Part shown: piece after piece, positions 17,821 through 26,083 of the stretch | How the letters are laid out: each line of letters begins with the position of its first letter | Position numbering within the stretch: position 1 is the first letter of the stretch | Source of the DNA: Nitratireductor sp. B36 | GTDB taxonomy: Bacteria; Pseudomonadota; Alphaproteobacteria; Rhizobiales; Rhizobiaceae | DNA length: 64,000 nt | Reading direction: 5' to 3' | Assembly: GCF_020833685.1 (NCBI RefSeq) | Contig: NZ_JACKZY010000002.1 | Span: 372,001-436,000 of the forward strand | Program-made: the position numbers and the translations under genes | Notes under the pieces: generated by a model | The model's input: only the letters and a program-made list of their open reading frames with translations | What the model was told of the DNA's origin: nothing | Database searches by the model: none

Positions 17821-18429
17821 ATGAACGAGGTTATGGATGGAGCAACCAGCCTGCCCGGGATCATTCTGTTCTGGTTGTGGTGGGTTTTTCTGACGTTTCT
17901 TGAAGCTGCGACACGGGTCAAGGATACCGAACATCAACCGCAGCCGACACAAGCCATGGCAGATGCCGCAATCGAGGATGGCACGACCCACACCGGCATC
18001 GCCAGAATTCTGCGCTTCGATCCCGCATTCGACCTCGACATGTTTCTGTACGGTGCGCGCCATGCCTACGAGACCATTGTGGAGGCGTTTGCGGCGGGGG
18101 ACATGGAGAAACTTGAATCTTTGGTTTCGAAAGAGGTTCTGGCAATCTTCGTAAAAGACTGCGCCGCGCGCGCCAGTCGAGGGGAGAGTGTCGACCTCAC
18201 CCTGATCGGTGTTAAAAGCATCGACATTGCGCAGATGGACGTGGCCGAGACTGCGATGGAAGTGACGCTACGCTTCCACGCGCAAATGATCTGGGTCGAA
18301 CGCAGCGCCGAAGGTCTGATCGTCAGTGGGAATCCTGCGGAAATCATCGACGTGGTCGAAGCATGGACGTTCGCCCGCCCCATCCCGGTCCCCGGCAATG
18401 CATGGGTGCTCGTGGCCACCAGCGGTTGA
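17821..18429 (+). CDS. Tim44/TIM44-like domain protein, membrane anchored
   Basis: A 202-residue protein with one N-terminal transmembrane helix (GIILFWLWWVFLTFLEAA, about residues 13-30) followed by a soluble Tim44-like domain (FLYGARHAYETIVEAFAAGD, VSGNPAEIIDVVEAWTFAR). Bacterial Tim44-like proteins are inner-membrane lipid-binding or assembly proteins. It is 12 bp from the oxidase gene, so a role in maturation of that oxidase is a fair inference. GGAGG lies before the ATG. Confidence 0.8.
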   Translation: MNEVMDGATSLPGIILFWLWWVFLTFLEAATRVKDTEHQPQPTQAMADAAIEDGTTHTGIARILRFDPAFDLDMFLYGARHAYETIVEAFAAGDMEKLESLVSKEVLAIFVKDCAARASRGESVDLTLIGVKSIDIAQMDVAETAMEVTLRFHAQMIWVERSAEGLIVSGNPAEIIDVVEAWTFARPIPVPGNAWVLVATSG

Positions 18430-18690
18430 ACGGAGCAGGAAGTGAGGGGCGGGTTCTGTCTGCGTGCTTCAGACGCACCCACGACCCCTTGAAACAATGG
18501 GTTGAGTGGCTAGATTCATTGCATGTGTAACCTGTTTCTCTCATTGACGCTCAGGATAACCTCGCAAGCCCATGGGCTTGCCGGGGCGGCTTTGCGTTGA
18601 TGTAAAGACATCGGCTCTTTTTCCGCTCCGGGTTCCTCGCACAGGTTCTTTGAGGTGATCCGCCGGTTCTTCCCGGTGTTGGAGAGAGAC

Positions 18691-18879
18691 ATGTTCATAA
18701 TTGCCCTGCCCCTGCTCTGCAGGCGATGCGGTGATATTTCGCCGCGCGCAGCCACACGCTGCCTTCATTGCAAAACTCTGTTCAAGGCTACCGTTCGATC
18801 ATCGCCGTCTTCCTATCAGGGATGCAGCCGATCAATGCGCAGCCACAAAGCGCATCGCTTCGACATGGTGCGGATGTGA
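18691..18879 (+). CDS. Mini zinc-ribbon protein (CX2CX10CX2C), copy 1
   Basis: Sixty-two residues with one small zinc-ribbon: LPLLCRRCGDISPRAATRC then LHCKTLF. GGAGAGAG precedes ATG 18691. The stop overlaps the GTG start of the MscS gene by 4 bp (GTGA at 18876), so the two are probably coupled. A second gene with the same CX2CX10CX2C spacing and the shared core PRAAxRC lies on the far side of mscS at 20090. No named family. Confidence 0.6.
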   Translation: MFIIALPLLCRRCGDISPRAATRCLHCKTLFKATVRSSPSSYQGCSRSMRSHKAHRFDMVRM

Positions 18880-19805
18880 ATAACCTCCGCTCGACACTGA
18901 CCCGTGTTCTGCTGCCGGTGCTGTTCACATCGGCGGCAGTTGCGTCATACATGCTGCACCCTCAGGCACTGGCTTGGCTCGAATTCGACGTGTCGGAGAA
19001 ACCGATCCGTGTCCTGACGGGCGGGGCCGCCTATTTTTCGGCAGCCTGGCTGGGCGGTCGGCTCGTTGGACTTGCACTGGAGCGTGCTGGTCGCAAACGC
19101 CGTCAGGTGCCAAAACTTCTGCTTGAACTGGTTTCAGCGGCTCTTTTCATTGCCGCGACCATTGCAACTGTGATGCTGGTGATCGGCCAGAGCTGGAGCG
19201 GTGCCATCGCCGGTTCAGGCCTTGTGATCGCCGTCATCGGCTTTGCTTTGCGGAGCACGCTTGCCGATGTCTTTGCGGGGATCGCGGTTGGACTGGAAGC
19301 CCCTTACCGGATCGGTGATTGGATCTCCATCAACGATCGGACAAGAGGGCGGGTGATCGAAATCGGCTGGCGGACGACGCGGCTGTTCACACGCAACGAC
19401 ACCTATGTGATTCTTCCCAACAGTCAGATCGCCCAGCAGGCATTGACCAACTACAGTGCGCCCAATCGCAAGTATCGCGCGCAGGTTGAAGTTGTGCTCA
19501 GCCATGAGCTTCCCGTTGCGGTGGCGCGTGAGTTGCTGGCCGACGCGGCGGCCCGTTCGCCGATCATTGTCAATGTCCCGAAGCCGGATGTGCGGGTCGC
19601 TTCCTACGATATTGACGGCATCCGTTATCATGTGCGGTTCTGGGTGCCCAGTTTTGCCGACGATATCGATTGCCGTGACGCCATTTTCGGCCAAATCGAC
19701 TCCGCGCTTCGCGACGGCGGATTGCCGCTGCCTGCTACAGGTTTGCGGTTGTTGAGCGAACGGGTAACGGGAGGCGCTCAGAGGCGGGAAATCGGCGATG
19801 CCTGA
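18876..19805 (+). CDS. MscS family mechanosensitive ion channel
   Basis: About 309 residues. Four hydrophobic spans in the first 140 residues, then the pore-lining helix and Sm-like beta domain (VIGFALRSTLADVFAGIAVG, PYRIGDWISIND, and the hallmark VILPNSQIAQQALTNYS). The channel opens on membrane tension and releases solutes. GTG 18876 is preferred as it overlaps the zinc-ribbon stop; upstream ATGs at 18822 and 18768 would add a non-homologous, poorly hydrophobic leader. Confidence 0.88.
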   Translation: MNNLRSTLTRVLLPVLFTSAAVASYMLHPQALAWLEFDVSEKPIRVLTGGAAYFSAAWLGGRLVGLALERAGRKRRQVPKLLLELVSAALFIAATIATVMLVIGQSWSGAIAGSGLVIAVIGFALRSTLADVFAGIAVGLEAPYRIGDWISINDRTRGRVIEIGWRTTRLFTRNDTYVILPNSQIAQQALTNYSAPNRKYRAQVEVVLSHELPVAVARELLADAAARSPIIVNVPKPDVRVASYDIDGIRYHVRFWVPSFADDIDCRDAIFGQIDSALRDGGLPLPATGLRLLSERVTGGAQRREIGDA

Positions 19806-20089
19806 CCGTCGGCCTCAATGCACGGAGTCAGAATTTTCTCATAAGAAAATTTTGTAATAATAATATGATTTGTTGCGTCTCTGAGGTCTTGTTTATTTAT
19901 TTCTTTGGGCTATATTAAAGTCATGGGTAAGAAAATTTACAAAATATTCTGCACCGGCCTCCGGGAGATTCATGTAATCGCCCGGGGCTTTACGTGCGAA
20001 TCGTAGAAAAAACGCCTTCAGGCTCCGGGTTTTCTTCAAGAAAAAATGTCAATTCTTTTGCGAAATTTCTTGCGGAAGCGGAGCGTAGA
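19806..20089. other. AT-rich intergenic region
   Basis: No gene seen. It is strikingly AT-rich for this genome (for example TTTTGTAATAATAATATGAT near 19849) and probably holds the promoter of the zinc-ribbon gene downstream. Confidence 0.45.
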
Positions 20090-20302
20090 GTGTCCATTCG
20101 TAATACATTGCTGTTATGTCAAAAATGCCGCGCCGGTATTCCACGGGCTGCAGTGCGTTGCCCCTGGTGTTCTGCCTCAGTGCGCGTTTTCGCGAGCACG
20201 AGATATCCTGCTGACCATGAACTCCGACTTCGGAGTACGGGATACACCAGGAACCGTAGATACGCGAATGATGGTCGGAGTGACCTTGAGCCAGGAGGCT
20301 GA
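20090..20302 (+). CDS. Mini zinc-ribbon protein (CX2CX10CX2C), copy 2
   Basis: Seventy residues from GTG 20090 with the ribbon LLLCQKCRAGIPRAAVRC then PWC, spaced exactly as in the protein at 18691. GGAG lies just upstream of the GTG; an ATG at 19994 in the same frame would add 32 residues without clear homology. The rest is basic and low in hydrophobic residues. The function is unknown; nucleic-acid or metal binding is possible. Confidence 0.5.
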   Translation: MSIRNTLLLCQKCRAGIPRAAVRCPWCSASVRVFASTRYPADHELRLRSTGYTRNRRYANDGRSDLEPGG

Positions 20303-20440
20303 GATGTCGCAGTCGTCCCACCAAACTGAAGGAGCGCATATCCAAATCGGAACACCTCCCTGGCGCTGAATCCTCGGCGCCAGGGGACGTGGAGGGCGAA
20401 CTCGGTTCGTCAATGCCTCATTAAATTTGGAGAAGCGCAT

Positions 20441-20563
20441 ATGGCCAAGAGAAAAGGCGATCAGAAGCGAAAGCAACCAAAGGGAAAAAAGAAGAAAAAC
20501 ATCCAACAGCCCGATGCGGTCACAGAACAGTTGGCATCCGCCAATCGGAAGCCACCTCGATAG
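20441..20563 (+). CDS. Small lysine-rich hypothetical protein
   Basis: Forty codons: MAKRKGDQKRKQPKGKKKKN at the start, then a neutral tail ending SANRKPPR. GGAGAAG is 7 bp before the ATG. It matches a recurring type of tiny, strongly basic rhizobial protein of unknown function (general recollection). Too short for usual gene finders. It may bind nucleic acid. Confidence 0.55.
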   Translation: MAKRKGDQKRKQPKGKKKKNIQQPDAVTEQLASANRKPPR

Positions 20564-20735
20564 ACTGACCTTATGACATGAGGAAGTGAATGGCCGCCCA
20601 GGCAGTCAAAATCGCTTCCTTGGTCGGGTAACCCACGCTCCCCGGGCGGACAGACGTTCCCGCGCGGGGAGTTTGTTTGTCGTCCGGTATGACGGAGCGA
20701 CTATCTTGGATCCCAGGAATAATGGATGGCGTGCG

Positions 20736-21260
20736 ATGATACCCGCTCGTGTTTCCTTCGTGGTCGATTTCGAGATCGATGCAAATTCCAACGGCAGGAG
20801 AATGGCGCTGTGGAGGGTTGCTGCTCGAACTGCAGAACTACTGCCTAACAGCAGCAAGGCCGACGTCGCCAGCGCGCTTTATGCACGTGAGAGGCTGGGC
20901 ACCACCGCGGTCGGCGGCGGCATCGCTTTCCCGCATGCTGTTGTGGAGGGTTTTCCGGAGCCGTTGATTCTGGTTCGGCGATTGAAAAGACCCATCGATT
21001 TTGGTGCTCCGGATGGGCGCGGAATCGATATTCTCGCGGCAGTGCTCGGCGACACAACCGATATAAAGTGGCTCCGCTCGGCTTTGATAAGGCTCGAGCG
21101 GCTCGCCCGGGATAAGAAACTGCTCACGCAACTGCGCAGTGCCGATAACTCAAATGAGGTCAGGGCGATATTACTGGAAAGCGGCCTTGAGGTTCGTATC
21201 GCTCGAGACATGATGACAATGGGTGGGGCGATGCGTTGCAAAATGCACGCTTTGGGTTGA
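20736..21260 (+). CDS. PTS EIIA (PtsN/EIIANtr-like) domain protein
   Basis: About 174 residues. The EIIA-fructose/Ntr domain is clear: SALYARERLGTTAVGGGIAF followed by PHA with the phosphorylatable histidine, VRRLKRPIDFGAPDG, and DILAAVLG. EIIANtr proteins regulate transporters and nitrogen/potassium signalling. The start is uncertain; ATG 20736 gives a normal length, while 20586 adds an Arg-rich leader without homology. As an extra copy in an island it may act as a stress-time decoy or regulator, which is speculation. Confidence 0.75.
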   Translation: MIPARVSFVVDFEIDANSNGRRMALWRVAARTAELLPNSSKADVASALYARERLGTTAVGGGIAFPHAVVEGFPEPLILVRRLKRPIDFGAPDGRGIDILAAVLGDTTDIKWLRSALIRLERLARDKKLLTQLRSADNSNEVRAILLESGLEVRIARDMMTMGGAMRCKMHALG

Positions 21261-21378
21261 GCTGGATCGATGTCTTTGAGCGCAGGCGCGACAGTTGCGC
21301 ACTGGGGCTCGGGACGGTTGCCGCAAAAAACGCCATCTTTCCTATTGCACCGGAAGTGTCGCGACCGGTGTACAGGAT

Positions 21379-22630
21379 TCAACCCGGTTCCGTACGCGGA
21401 TCGAGCCCCAGGGCAGCTGAGGAAGTATCGGGAAGAGGAACGAATTTCTCCCGCTCTTCTTCTGCAGGCAGACGCCCGTCGGCTTTCATGCTGAGCAAGA
21501 GGAACAGGGCGTATATCACGGCTATCGTGGACTCGAATAAAAAGAACGATGCCGGTCCGTAAAGCGACATGAGCGCGGCAGCGAGAAGCGGGCCGATCGT
21601 TGCGCCGATGGAGTAGACCATCAAAAGGCGCCCGGATGCCGCGACATAATATTTGCGTTCCAATCGATCGAAGACCTGAGCGACGCAAAGCGGATAAACG
21701 CTGCTGATCGCACCTCCGAATGCCAAAGCCATGACGATCAGAACGGCGCGCGGAAGTTCGACGGCAAGCGCGCCCGACAGTAGCCCCCATGACGCGCCGA
21801 CTGCAATCAATATGCAGGACATGACGATGCGCCGGTCAAACTTGTCCGCCAGCATGCCCACGGGAACCTGAAGTCCCAGCCCTCCCAGCACGACGGTGCT
21901 CACGAACAGAGCCGCTTCAGAAGCGCTCAAGCCAATCTGGCGAGCGAAGACCACGCTCAGCGCATAGAAGGAACCGACGAGGATGCCTGCGACGCCGGCT
22001 CCCGCCAGACCGATCCGTGATACCTCATACAGTCTTCGTACGCCGAGCACGCGCAACTCACCCAAATTCGGCTCTCCAAGGCGTGTCATGGCGATGGGAA
22101 CAAGGGCCAGCCCGGTCAGTGCCGAGGCCAGCATCAGATGGCCGCTGGAGTCGTCCGGGGCTAAGCTGATCAGTGTCTGACCCGTTGCGACGGCCAAGTA
22201 GAATACCAACATGTAGAAGCCGAGGACGCGCCCCCTGGTCTCATTGTTGCTGCGCTCATTGAGCCAGCTCTCAATTGCAGTGGTCATGCCCGCGATGCAA
22301 AAACCGTTGATCACCCGCAGAATGATCCAGACGATAGGCGTCGGGAAGAAACCGTAGGCAAGGCAGATTGCGGCGGTCAATGCGGCGAATGCCGAGAAGG
22401 CTCGGATATGTCCGATTCGCATGATGACCCGTTTCGCGCGATAGCCGCCGAGCACCAGGCCCAGATAATAAGACGCCATCACGACGCCTGTCAGAGCCAC
22501 CGGGTAGTCTGCAGCCTCCATCCGTAGTGGGTAAAACCACGCCAAGCAAGCTGTTACCAGCCATGACGAGGATGGTGCCTCCCAGGAGGGACTTCACGGG
22601 AGCCAGCGATTCTACGAGGTTCCGAGGCAT
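21379..22630 (-). pseudogene. MFS transporter (YcaD-like), frameshifted
   Basis: Two frames join into one typical 12-span major facilitator protein of about 417 residues. The first 34 residues (MPRNLVESLAPVKSLLGG through GNSLLGVVLP) begin at 22630; the rest starts at LRMEAADYPVALTGVVMASY in another frame and runs to 21379. The break is at about 22523-22530 and looks like one extra base in CCCACTACGG. MFS motif A-like loops and RVINGFCIAG are intact. Either a real pseudogene or a sequencing error; translation from the internal TTG at 22545 would lack the first span. Confidence 0.8.
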
Positions 22631-22992
22631 CGTTTGAAAATGCTCTCCTCCTGTGCCCGCATGATTGACGGACAGGTTGTCGCCCACCACCAGTATCAGA
22701 AACGAGCTTGTTCAGGCAGTTGGCGGAAGAAGAGCCTCGCCCGAAACCGCTTTTCAAATATTTTCCTCAATGAACGCAAATCAGCTTTGGCGATGGTCGA
22801 ACCGCATCCAGCCAGCGTGGTTTGAGTCGCTTGGCTCGGCGTCGCGAATCCATGCAGATTGGGGGAACTGGCAAGAGCCTTGCGCAGGCACACCAAGCGG
22901 GTTTGCTTCGCATTCATACTTGCCAGCCCCTTGTGCAGAGCAATGGTGAGAAAAATTCTACTGTCGCGCTGTGAGCGACTGTATCATCATAT
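22631..22992. other. Intergenic region
   Basis: No supported gene. Several overlapping open frames lack ribosome sites and recognisable products. Confidence 0.4.
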
Positions 22993-23211
22993 CTAGGCAG
23001 CAGGTTTTACCACCCGCAGCCTAATACCGGTCGAACTCTCCCGCATCACCCCTTCAGCGTAGTGATTCAGATGCGGCGGTGCAGCCCGCCCCCCGTCATC
23101 CTCCCAGCGCGCCAGGCATTCAGAGCTGGGCTCACCTGCATAGCCAATGCTGGCTGCAGGTTCGAACGTCTTCGGAAACAGTTTGCCGAAGTGTTCACTA
23201 CGCATCATCAT
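22993..23211 (-). CDS. Hypothetical small protein
   Basis: Seventy-two residues starting MMMRSEHFGKLFPKTFEPAA and ending in a basic RLRVVKPAA. GGAAGG lies 9 bp before the first of three tandem ATGs. Composition looks protein-like and it follows the DUF1127 gene on the same strand. No family recognised. Confidence 0.4.
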   Translation of the reverse strand: MMMRSEHFGKLFPKTFEPAASIGYAGEPSSECLARWEDDGGRAAPPHLNHYAEGVMRESSTGIRLRVVKPAA

Positions 23212-23288
23212 GTCATCGATCCTTCCATATTTGTCGTGGCGGCGGTTTGCTGATCTCTCCACGAATTGTACTCGCGCTTTTCGCCAGA

Positions 23289-23597
23289 TCACGAAGCCAG
23301 AGGATTGCCCGACGCGCTCTGGCGCTCGACCTCTGGTGAGACCGGCCACATTCGCAATTCGCGATCGTCGAAGCCGTTGACGACGCGCGGAATGTCGTTT
23401 CGCGAAATCCCAATATCATCGAGCAAATTGTCGTCCATGGCCCGCAGAGCCGCGATCATCCTGCGGCGTTGCCAGTTTCGAACGACATTTCGAGCCAATC
23501 TGCGCAACCTGCCAGGTATTCTGTCTCTATTTGACTGGCCGAACTTGTGGGTCTCGGGAGACAAGGAAATGTCGGGATTGATAATTTCAGTGTGCAT
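23289..23597 (-). CDS. DUF1127 domain protein
   Basis: A 102-residue protein with the DUF1127 (YjiS-like) arginine-rich helix: RRRMIAALRAMDDNLLDDIG then ISRNDIPRVV. Small DUF1127 proteins in rhizobia affect phosphate and carbon metabolism and RNA turnover (family knowledge). This one is longer than the 45-residue type, having an N-terminal extension. GGAGAA precedes the ATG at 23597. Confidence 0.75.
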   Translation of the reverse strand: MHTEIINPDISLSPETHKFGQSNRDRIPGRLRRLARNVVRNWQRRRMIAALRAMDDNLLDDIGISRNDIPRVVNGFDDRELRMWPVSPEVERQSASGNPLAS

Positions 23598-23894
23598 GAC
23601 GCGTTCTCCAGATTGAGGAGGTTGAACCGGCACGTTTGCGTCCTACTTTCGAGCCGTCCGCATATGAGCGGAAGCGGGCCCTTCGGCGCATTCGTGACTC
23701 AGAGTATCGGTGTGGAGATCAGGAGTACCCCGCAGCGCAGACAGGCAAACGCCTTGTCCCGCCCGGGGTCACCGGCGGTTCAGATTGTTTCCTGCAGTGA
23801 GCAGGAACCTCATATGGAGACTGAACTTGGTCATGCTCCGTATTTGGGTTTGTCGGCGCACCTAATCAAGTGCGCAAGGTGCGCTGCGACCTTC

Positions 23895-24320
23895 TGGCGC
23901 GAGCTATGGTAGCTTGAGTCAATCGTGAACAGTTCGAGCAGGTTCAAACGCGTAATCGCGGACGCAGCCTTGACTTCCCGCACTGTCACAGACGGCTGCG
24001 CCACATGCTTTCTGGGTGTCTGAGATGAAGCGCTGATGGATTGGACTTGTCACAAGGACAAATCGGGATGTATCCGGATCAGATGCTCGGAGGCAATGGA
24101 AAGCGGACGTGTCCCGACATTAATGCCTTTTATCTCGAACCGTGGAAACCGCGATCCTGGCTGGAATGTGCGCTGAAATGAAGAACTCTCCAAAGTGCTC
24201 GCCGAATAGGTAACGACCCATCACGAGAGCGCGAGCGACCATCGCGGAGGCCACTGCCACTCGAACTCGGCTTACTGACGTGCCGCTTCGGGATATGTCG
24301 CGGTCGCTTGAGGAGTATGA
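23895..24320 (+). pseudogene. Decayed serine recombinase remnant (element 1)
   Basis: The DNA is clearly related, with many indels and stops, to 27870-28300 of the second recombinase. Matching blocks include GTTCGAGCAGG with CGCAGCCTTGACT, GTATCCGGATCAG, ATGTCCCGAC-like CGTGTCCCGAC, TTTATCTCGA, and TCGAATTCGGCTT-like TCGAACTCGGCTT. It covers the end of the recombinase DNA-binding domain, the zinc-ribbon region and the start of the coiled coil. No open frame survives. It lies where a recombinase gene should lie: at the right end of element 1, just before a copy of the element's left-end sequence. Confidence 0.8.
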
Positions 24321-24359
24321 TGCCGCTCTGGCGTGTTCCAACACACGAGATGTAGTGTT

Positions 24360-24455
24360 ATGGATATCGAGTCTTTGGACCGCTACCGTCAATCCCCACA
24401 CCTGCCGGAAATACGCTACAGGCTCCGATTGTTCTCTCGGACATTGGCGGCCTAG
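24360..24455 (+). repeat. Second copy of the element left-end sequence, with 31-codon ORF (copy B)
   Basis: It matches 6305-6382. Bases 24380-24402 (CCGCTACC, GT, CAATCCCCACACC) equal the reverse complement of 28655-28677 with one mismatch, i.e. the arm plus part of the attachment core. An ATG-started frame over the block encodes MDIESLDRYRQSPHLPEIRY and on to TLAA. It is read here as the left end of the second element. A coding role is possible because the changes from copy A are mostly synonymous. Confidence 0.7.
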
Positions 24456-24655
24456 CCATACTGACAGCACTGGAGCTTCCAGACCGTCCCGTCATAGCGA
24501 AAAAGCGGTCGATCAACTCTAGCCGCCGATGGAGTCCTCGGTCTTATCTGAAACTGCCAATCGCTTGGCGTCCGCCAAACGAAAAGCATGTCAGGTTTTG
24601 ACACCCCAACGTGCCAGCCTCCATCTGAAGGACCGGTGGTTCACGGCTGAGCTCG

Positions 24656-25456
24656 ATGAATTTTACCCATTACAATCTGGGGCACGTCGAACGGGGCAGT
24701 GTCGTCGTGGTGACGCTCAGCGGCAGCGCGGCCAACGTTCGCCTCATGGATGGCTCAAATTTCAGCAACTACAAGGCGGGCCGCCGCCATCGTTACGTCG
24801 GAGGACTTGCCAAACGTTCCCCCGTGCGCCTGCCGGTGCCGCATTTCGGCACCTGGCATGTTGCCGTCGACATGCAGGGGTTGTGTGGTTCGGTGCGGTC
24901 TGGTGTTCAGGTGATCCGAGGTGATGCGCTCAAGCCTCTTCCTGCAATCAACGAGGCACCGCTGCGTAGCGTCCCCACACTCGTTCGCAATGCCGAGGAC
25001 GAACTCGCTCCCACGACCGAGGCCCCCGATGGCCGGGTTTTCGATGTTTTCATCTCCCACGCATCGGAGGACAAGGATGAAGTCGTGCGACCGCTGGCGA
25101 ATGCACTGCGCGAAGCAGGATTGTCGGTCTGGTACGACGAATTCGAATTGCGGATCGGCGACAGCCTTCGCCGCAAGATCGACCGCGGTCTGGGAAGCAG
25201 CCGCTTTGGCGTGGTCGTGCTGTCGCAGGCGTTCTTTGGCAAGGGCTGGCCCGAATACGAGCTCGATGGACTGGTAACCCGCGCCGTGTCGGGCGAACAG
25301 GTCCTGCTGCCGATCTGGCACAACGTCTCCAAACGCGAGGTGATTGGCTACTCGGCTTCGCTCGCGGATCGACTGGCGCGCAGTACCGCCACTCACACCG
25401 TCGAAGAGATTGCCGCGGAAATTGCCGACGTCGTGCGCCTGCCGAATGCAGCGTGA
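24656..25456 (+). CDS. DUF1883-TIR domain protein
   Basis: A 266-residue protein. Residues 1 to about 90 are a DUF1883 domain (MNFTHYNLGHVERGSVVVVT, SNFSNYKAGRRHRYVGG). Residues about 128-262 are a TIR domain: FDVFISHASEDKDEVVRPLA, LSVWYDEFELRIGDSLRRKI, and GKGWPEYELDGLV, where E202 is in the place of the catalytic glutamate of NAD-cleaving TIR enzymes. Bacterial TIR proteins often act in anti-phage defence by depleting NAD or making signal nucleotides. DUF1883 could be the sensor. It is followed by two small related genes and a Fic gene in the same element. Confidence 0.88.
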   Translation: MNFTHYNLGHVERGSVVVVTLSGSAANVRLMDGSNFSNYKAGRRHRYVGGLAKRSPVRLPVPHFGTWHVAVDMQGLCGSVRSGVQVIRGDALKPLPAINEAPLRSVPTLVRNAEDELAPTTEAPDGRVFDVFISHASEDKDEVVRPLANALREAGLSVWYDEFELRIGDSLRRKIDRGLGSSRFGVVVLSQAFFGKGWPEYELDGLVTRAVSGEQVLLPIWHNVSKREVIGYSASLADRLARSTATHTVEEIAAEIADVVRLPNAA

Positions 25457-25482
25457 CCCCGGACGCCCCAGGAGAGACCCAA

Positions 25483-25680
25483 ATGAGAAAGCAGATTGAA
25501 GATGAATGGACAGGTTGGGACGGCGACACCATCGTCCGGCTGACCGACGGTTCGGTATGGCGCCAGGAGGAATATCACTATGAGTATCACTACGGGTACC
25601 GCCCCTCCGTGACCCTGTCCGGCAATGTCATGCATGTCGAGGGCATGAGCCGCGGCATTCGCGTCCGCCGGATCGACTAG
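25483..25680 (+). CDS. Small GWDGDT-type protein, intact copy
   Basis: Sixty-five residues starting MRKQIEDEWTGWDGDTIVRL, then VWRQEEYHYEYHYGYRP and a C-terminal strand with VEGMSRGIRVRRI. AGGAGAG precedes ATG 25483. It belongs to a recurring small bacterial family with an alternating tyrosine strand (recollection); its function is unknown. It starts 26 bp after the TIR gene, so it is probably co-expressed. A truncated duplicate follows 12 bp later. Confidence 0.7.
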   Translation: MRKQIEDEWTGWDGDTIVRLTDGSVWRQEEYHYEYHYGYRPSVTLSGNVMHVEGMSRGIRVRRID

Positions 25681-25692
25681 GAGAACAGGGGA

Positions 25693-25899
25693 ATGCAGAC
25701 ACGCATTGCAGGAGCCTGGACGGGCTGGAGCGGCGATACCATTGTCAAGCTCGCCAACGGAACGGTCTGGCGTCAGGATCAGTATTATTATCGCTATCAG
25801 TACAAGTACCGGCCATCCGAGACGCCAAGTTCCTTCGCCACCTCTTGCGTCGGCTTTCCCCAAACCAGCGCGAACAGTTCCTCGCGCGAGCTCTTGTGA
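25693..25899 (+). CDS. Small GWxGDT-type protein, chimeric second copy
   Basis: The first 45 residues repeat the preceding gene (GAWTGWSGDTIVKLANGTVW, then YYYRYQYKYRPSE), but the C-terminal strand is replaced by TPSSFATSCVGFPQTSANSS. That replacement is the antisense of a helix-turn-helix gene fragment (25819-25905). So this is a tandem duplicate cut by a recombination event; the product may be non-functional. GGAG lies upstream of the ATG. Confidence 0.55.
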   Translation: MQTRIAGAWTGWSGDTIVKLANGTVWRQDQYYYRYQYKYRPSETPSSFATSCVGFPQTSANSSSRELL

Positions 25900-25905
25900 C
25901 GGCAT
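25819..25905 (-). pseudogene. 5' fragment of a helix-turn-helix protein gene
   Basis: On the minus strand AAGGAG precedes an ATG at 25905. After a one-base frame slip the translation reads SSREELFALVWGKPTQEVAK then ELGVSD, the usual opening of a rhizobial DNA-binding protein family that continues with VALAKVCRKL. Homology stops dead at about 25819, inside the small tandem gene. It marks a past recombination junction in element 2. Confidence 0.55.
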
Positions 25906-26083
25906 TTTGGCTCCTTTCTGGTCAGTGGCCGGCGGGCATGCTTCGCTTACTTATCGACACTTATATCTAGCTGTGAACGATTTTCGACATTGGTGATTGT
26001 TTTTCAATCGTTCGGACTGTAAGGCTCTTTCGATCGACGGGCGATGTATGATCGCTTTTCGACAGCCATGAGGGAAAGCCGAC

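Noticed and set aside
23811-23911. Small CxxC peptide (METELGHAPYLGLSAHLIKC) before the recombinase remnant
   Set aside because: No convincing ribosome site and only 32 codons; could be chance.
24120-24470. Minus-strand 116-codon frame over the decayed recombinase
   Set aside because: It covers DNA clearly related on the plus strand to the recombinase gene; its codons are antisense to that.
24551-24580. TTGGCG-TC-CGCCAA dyad near 24567 as a recombination site
   Set aside because: A short perfect dyad, but the related place after the first left end (about 6400) keeps only part of it, and nothing else supports a role.
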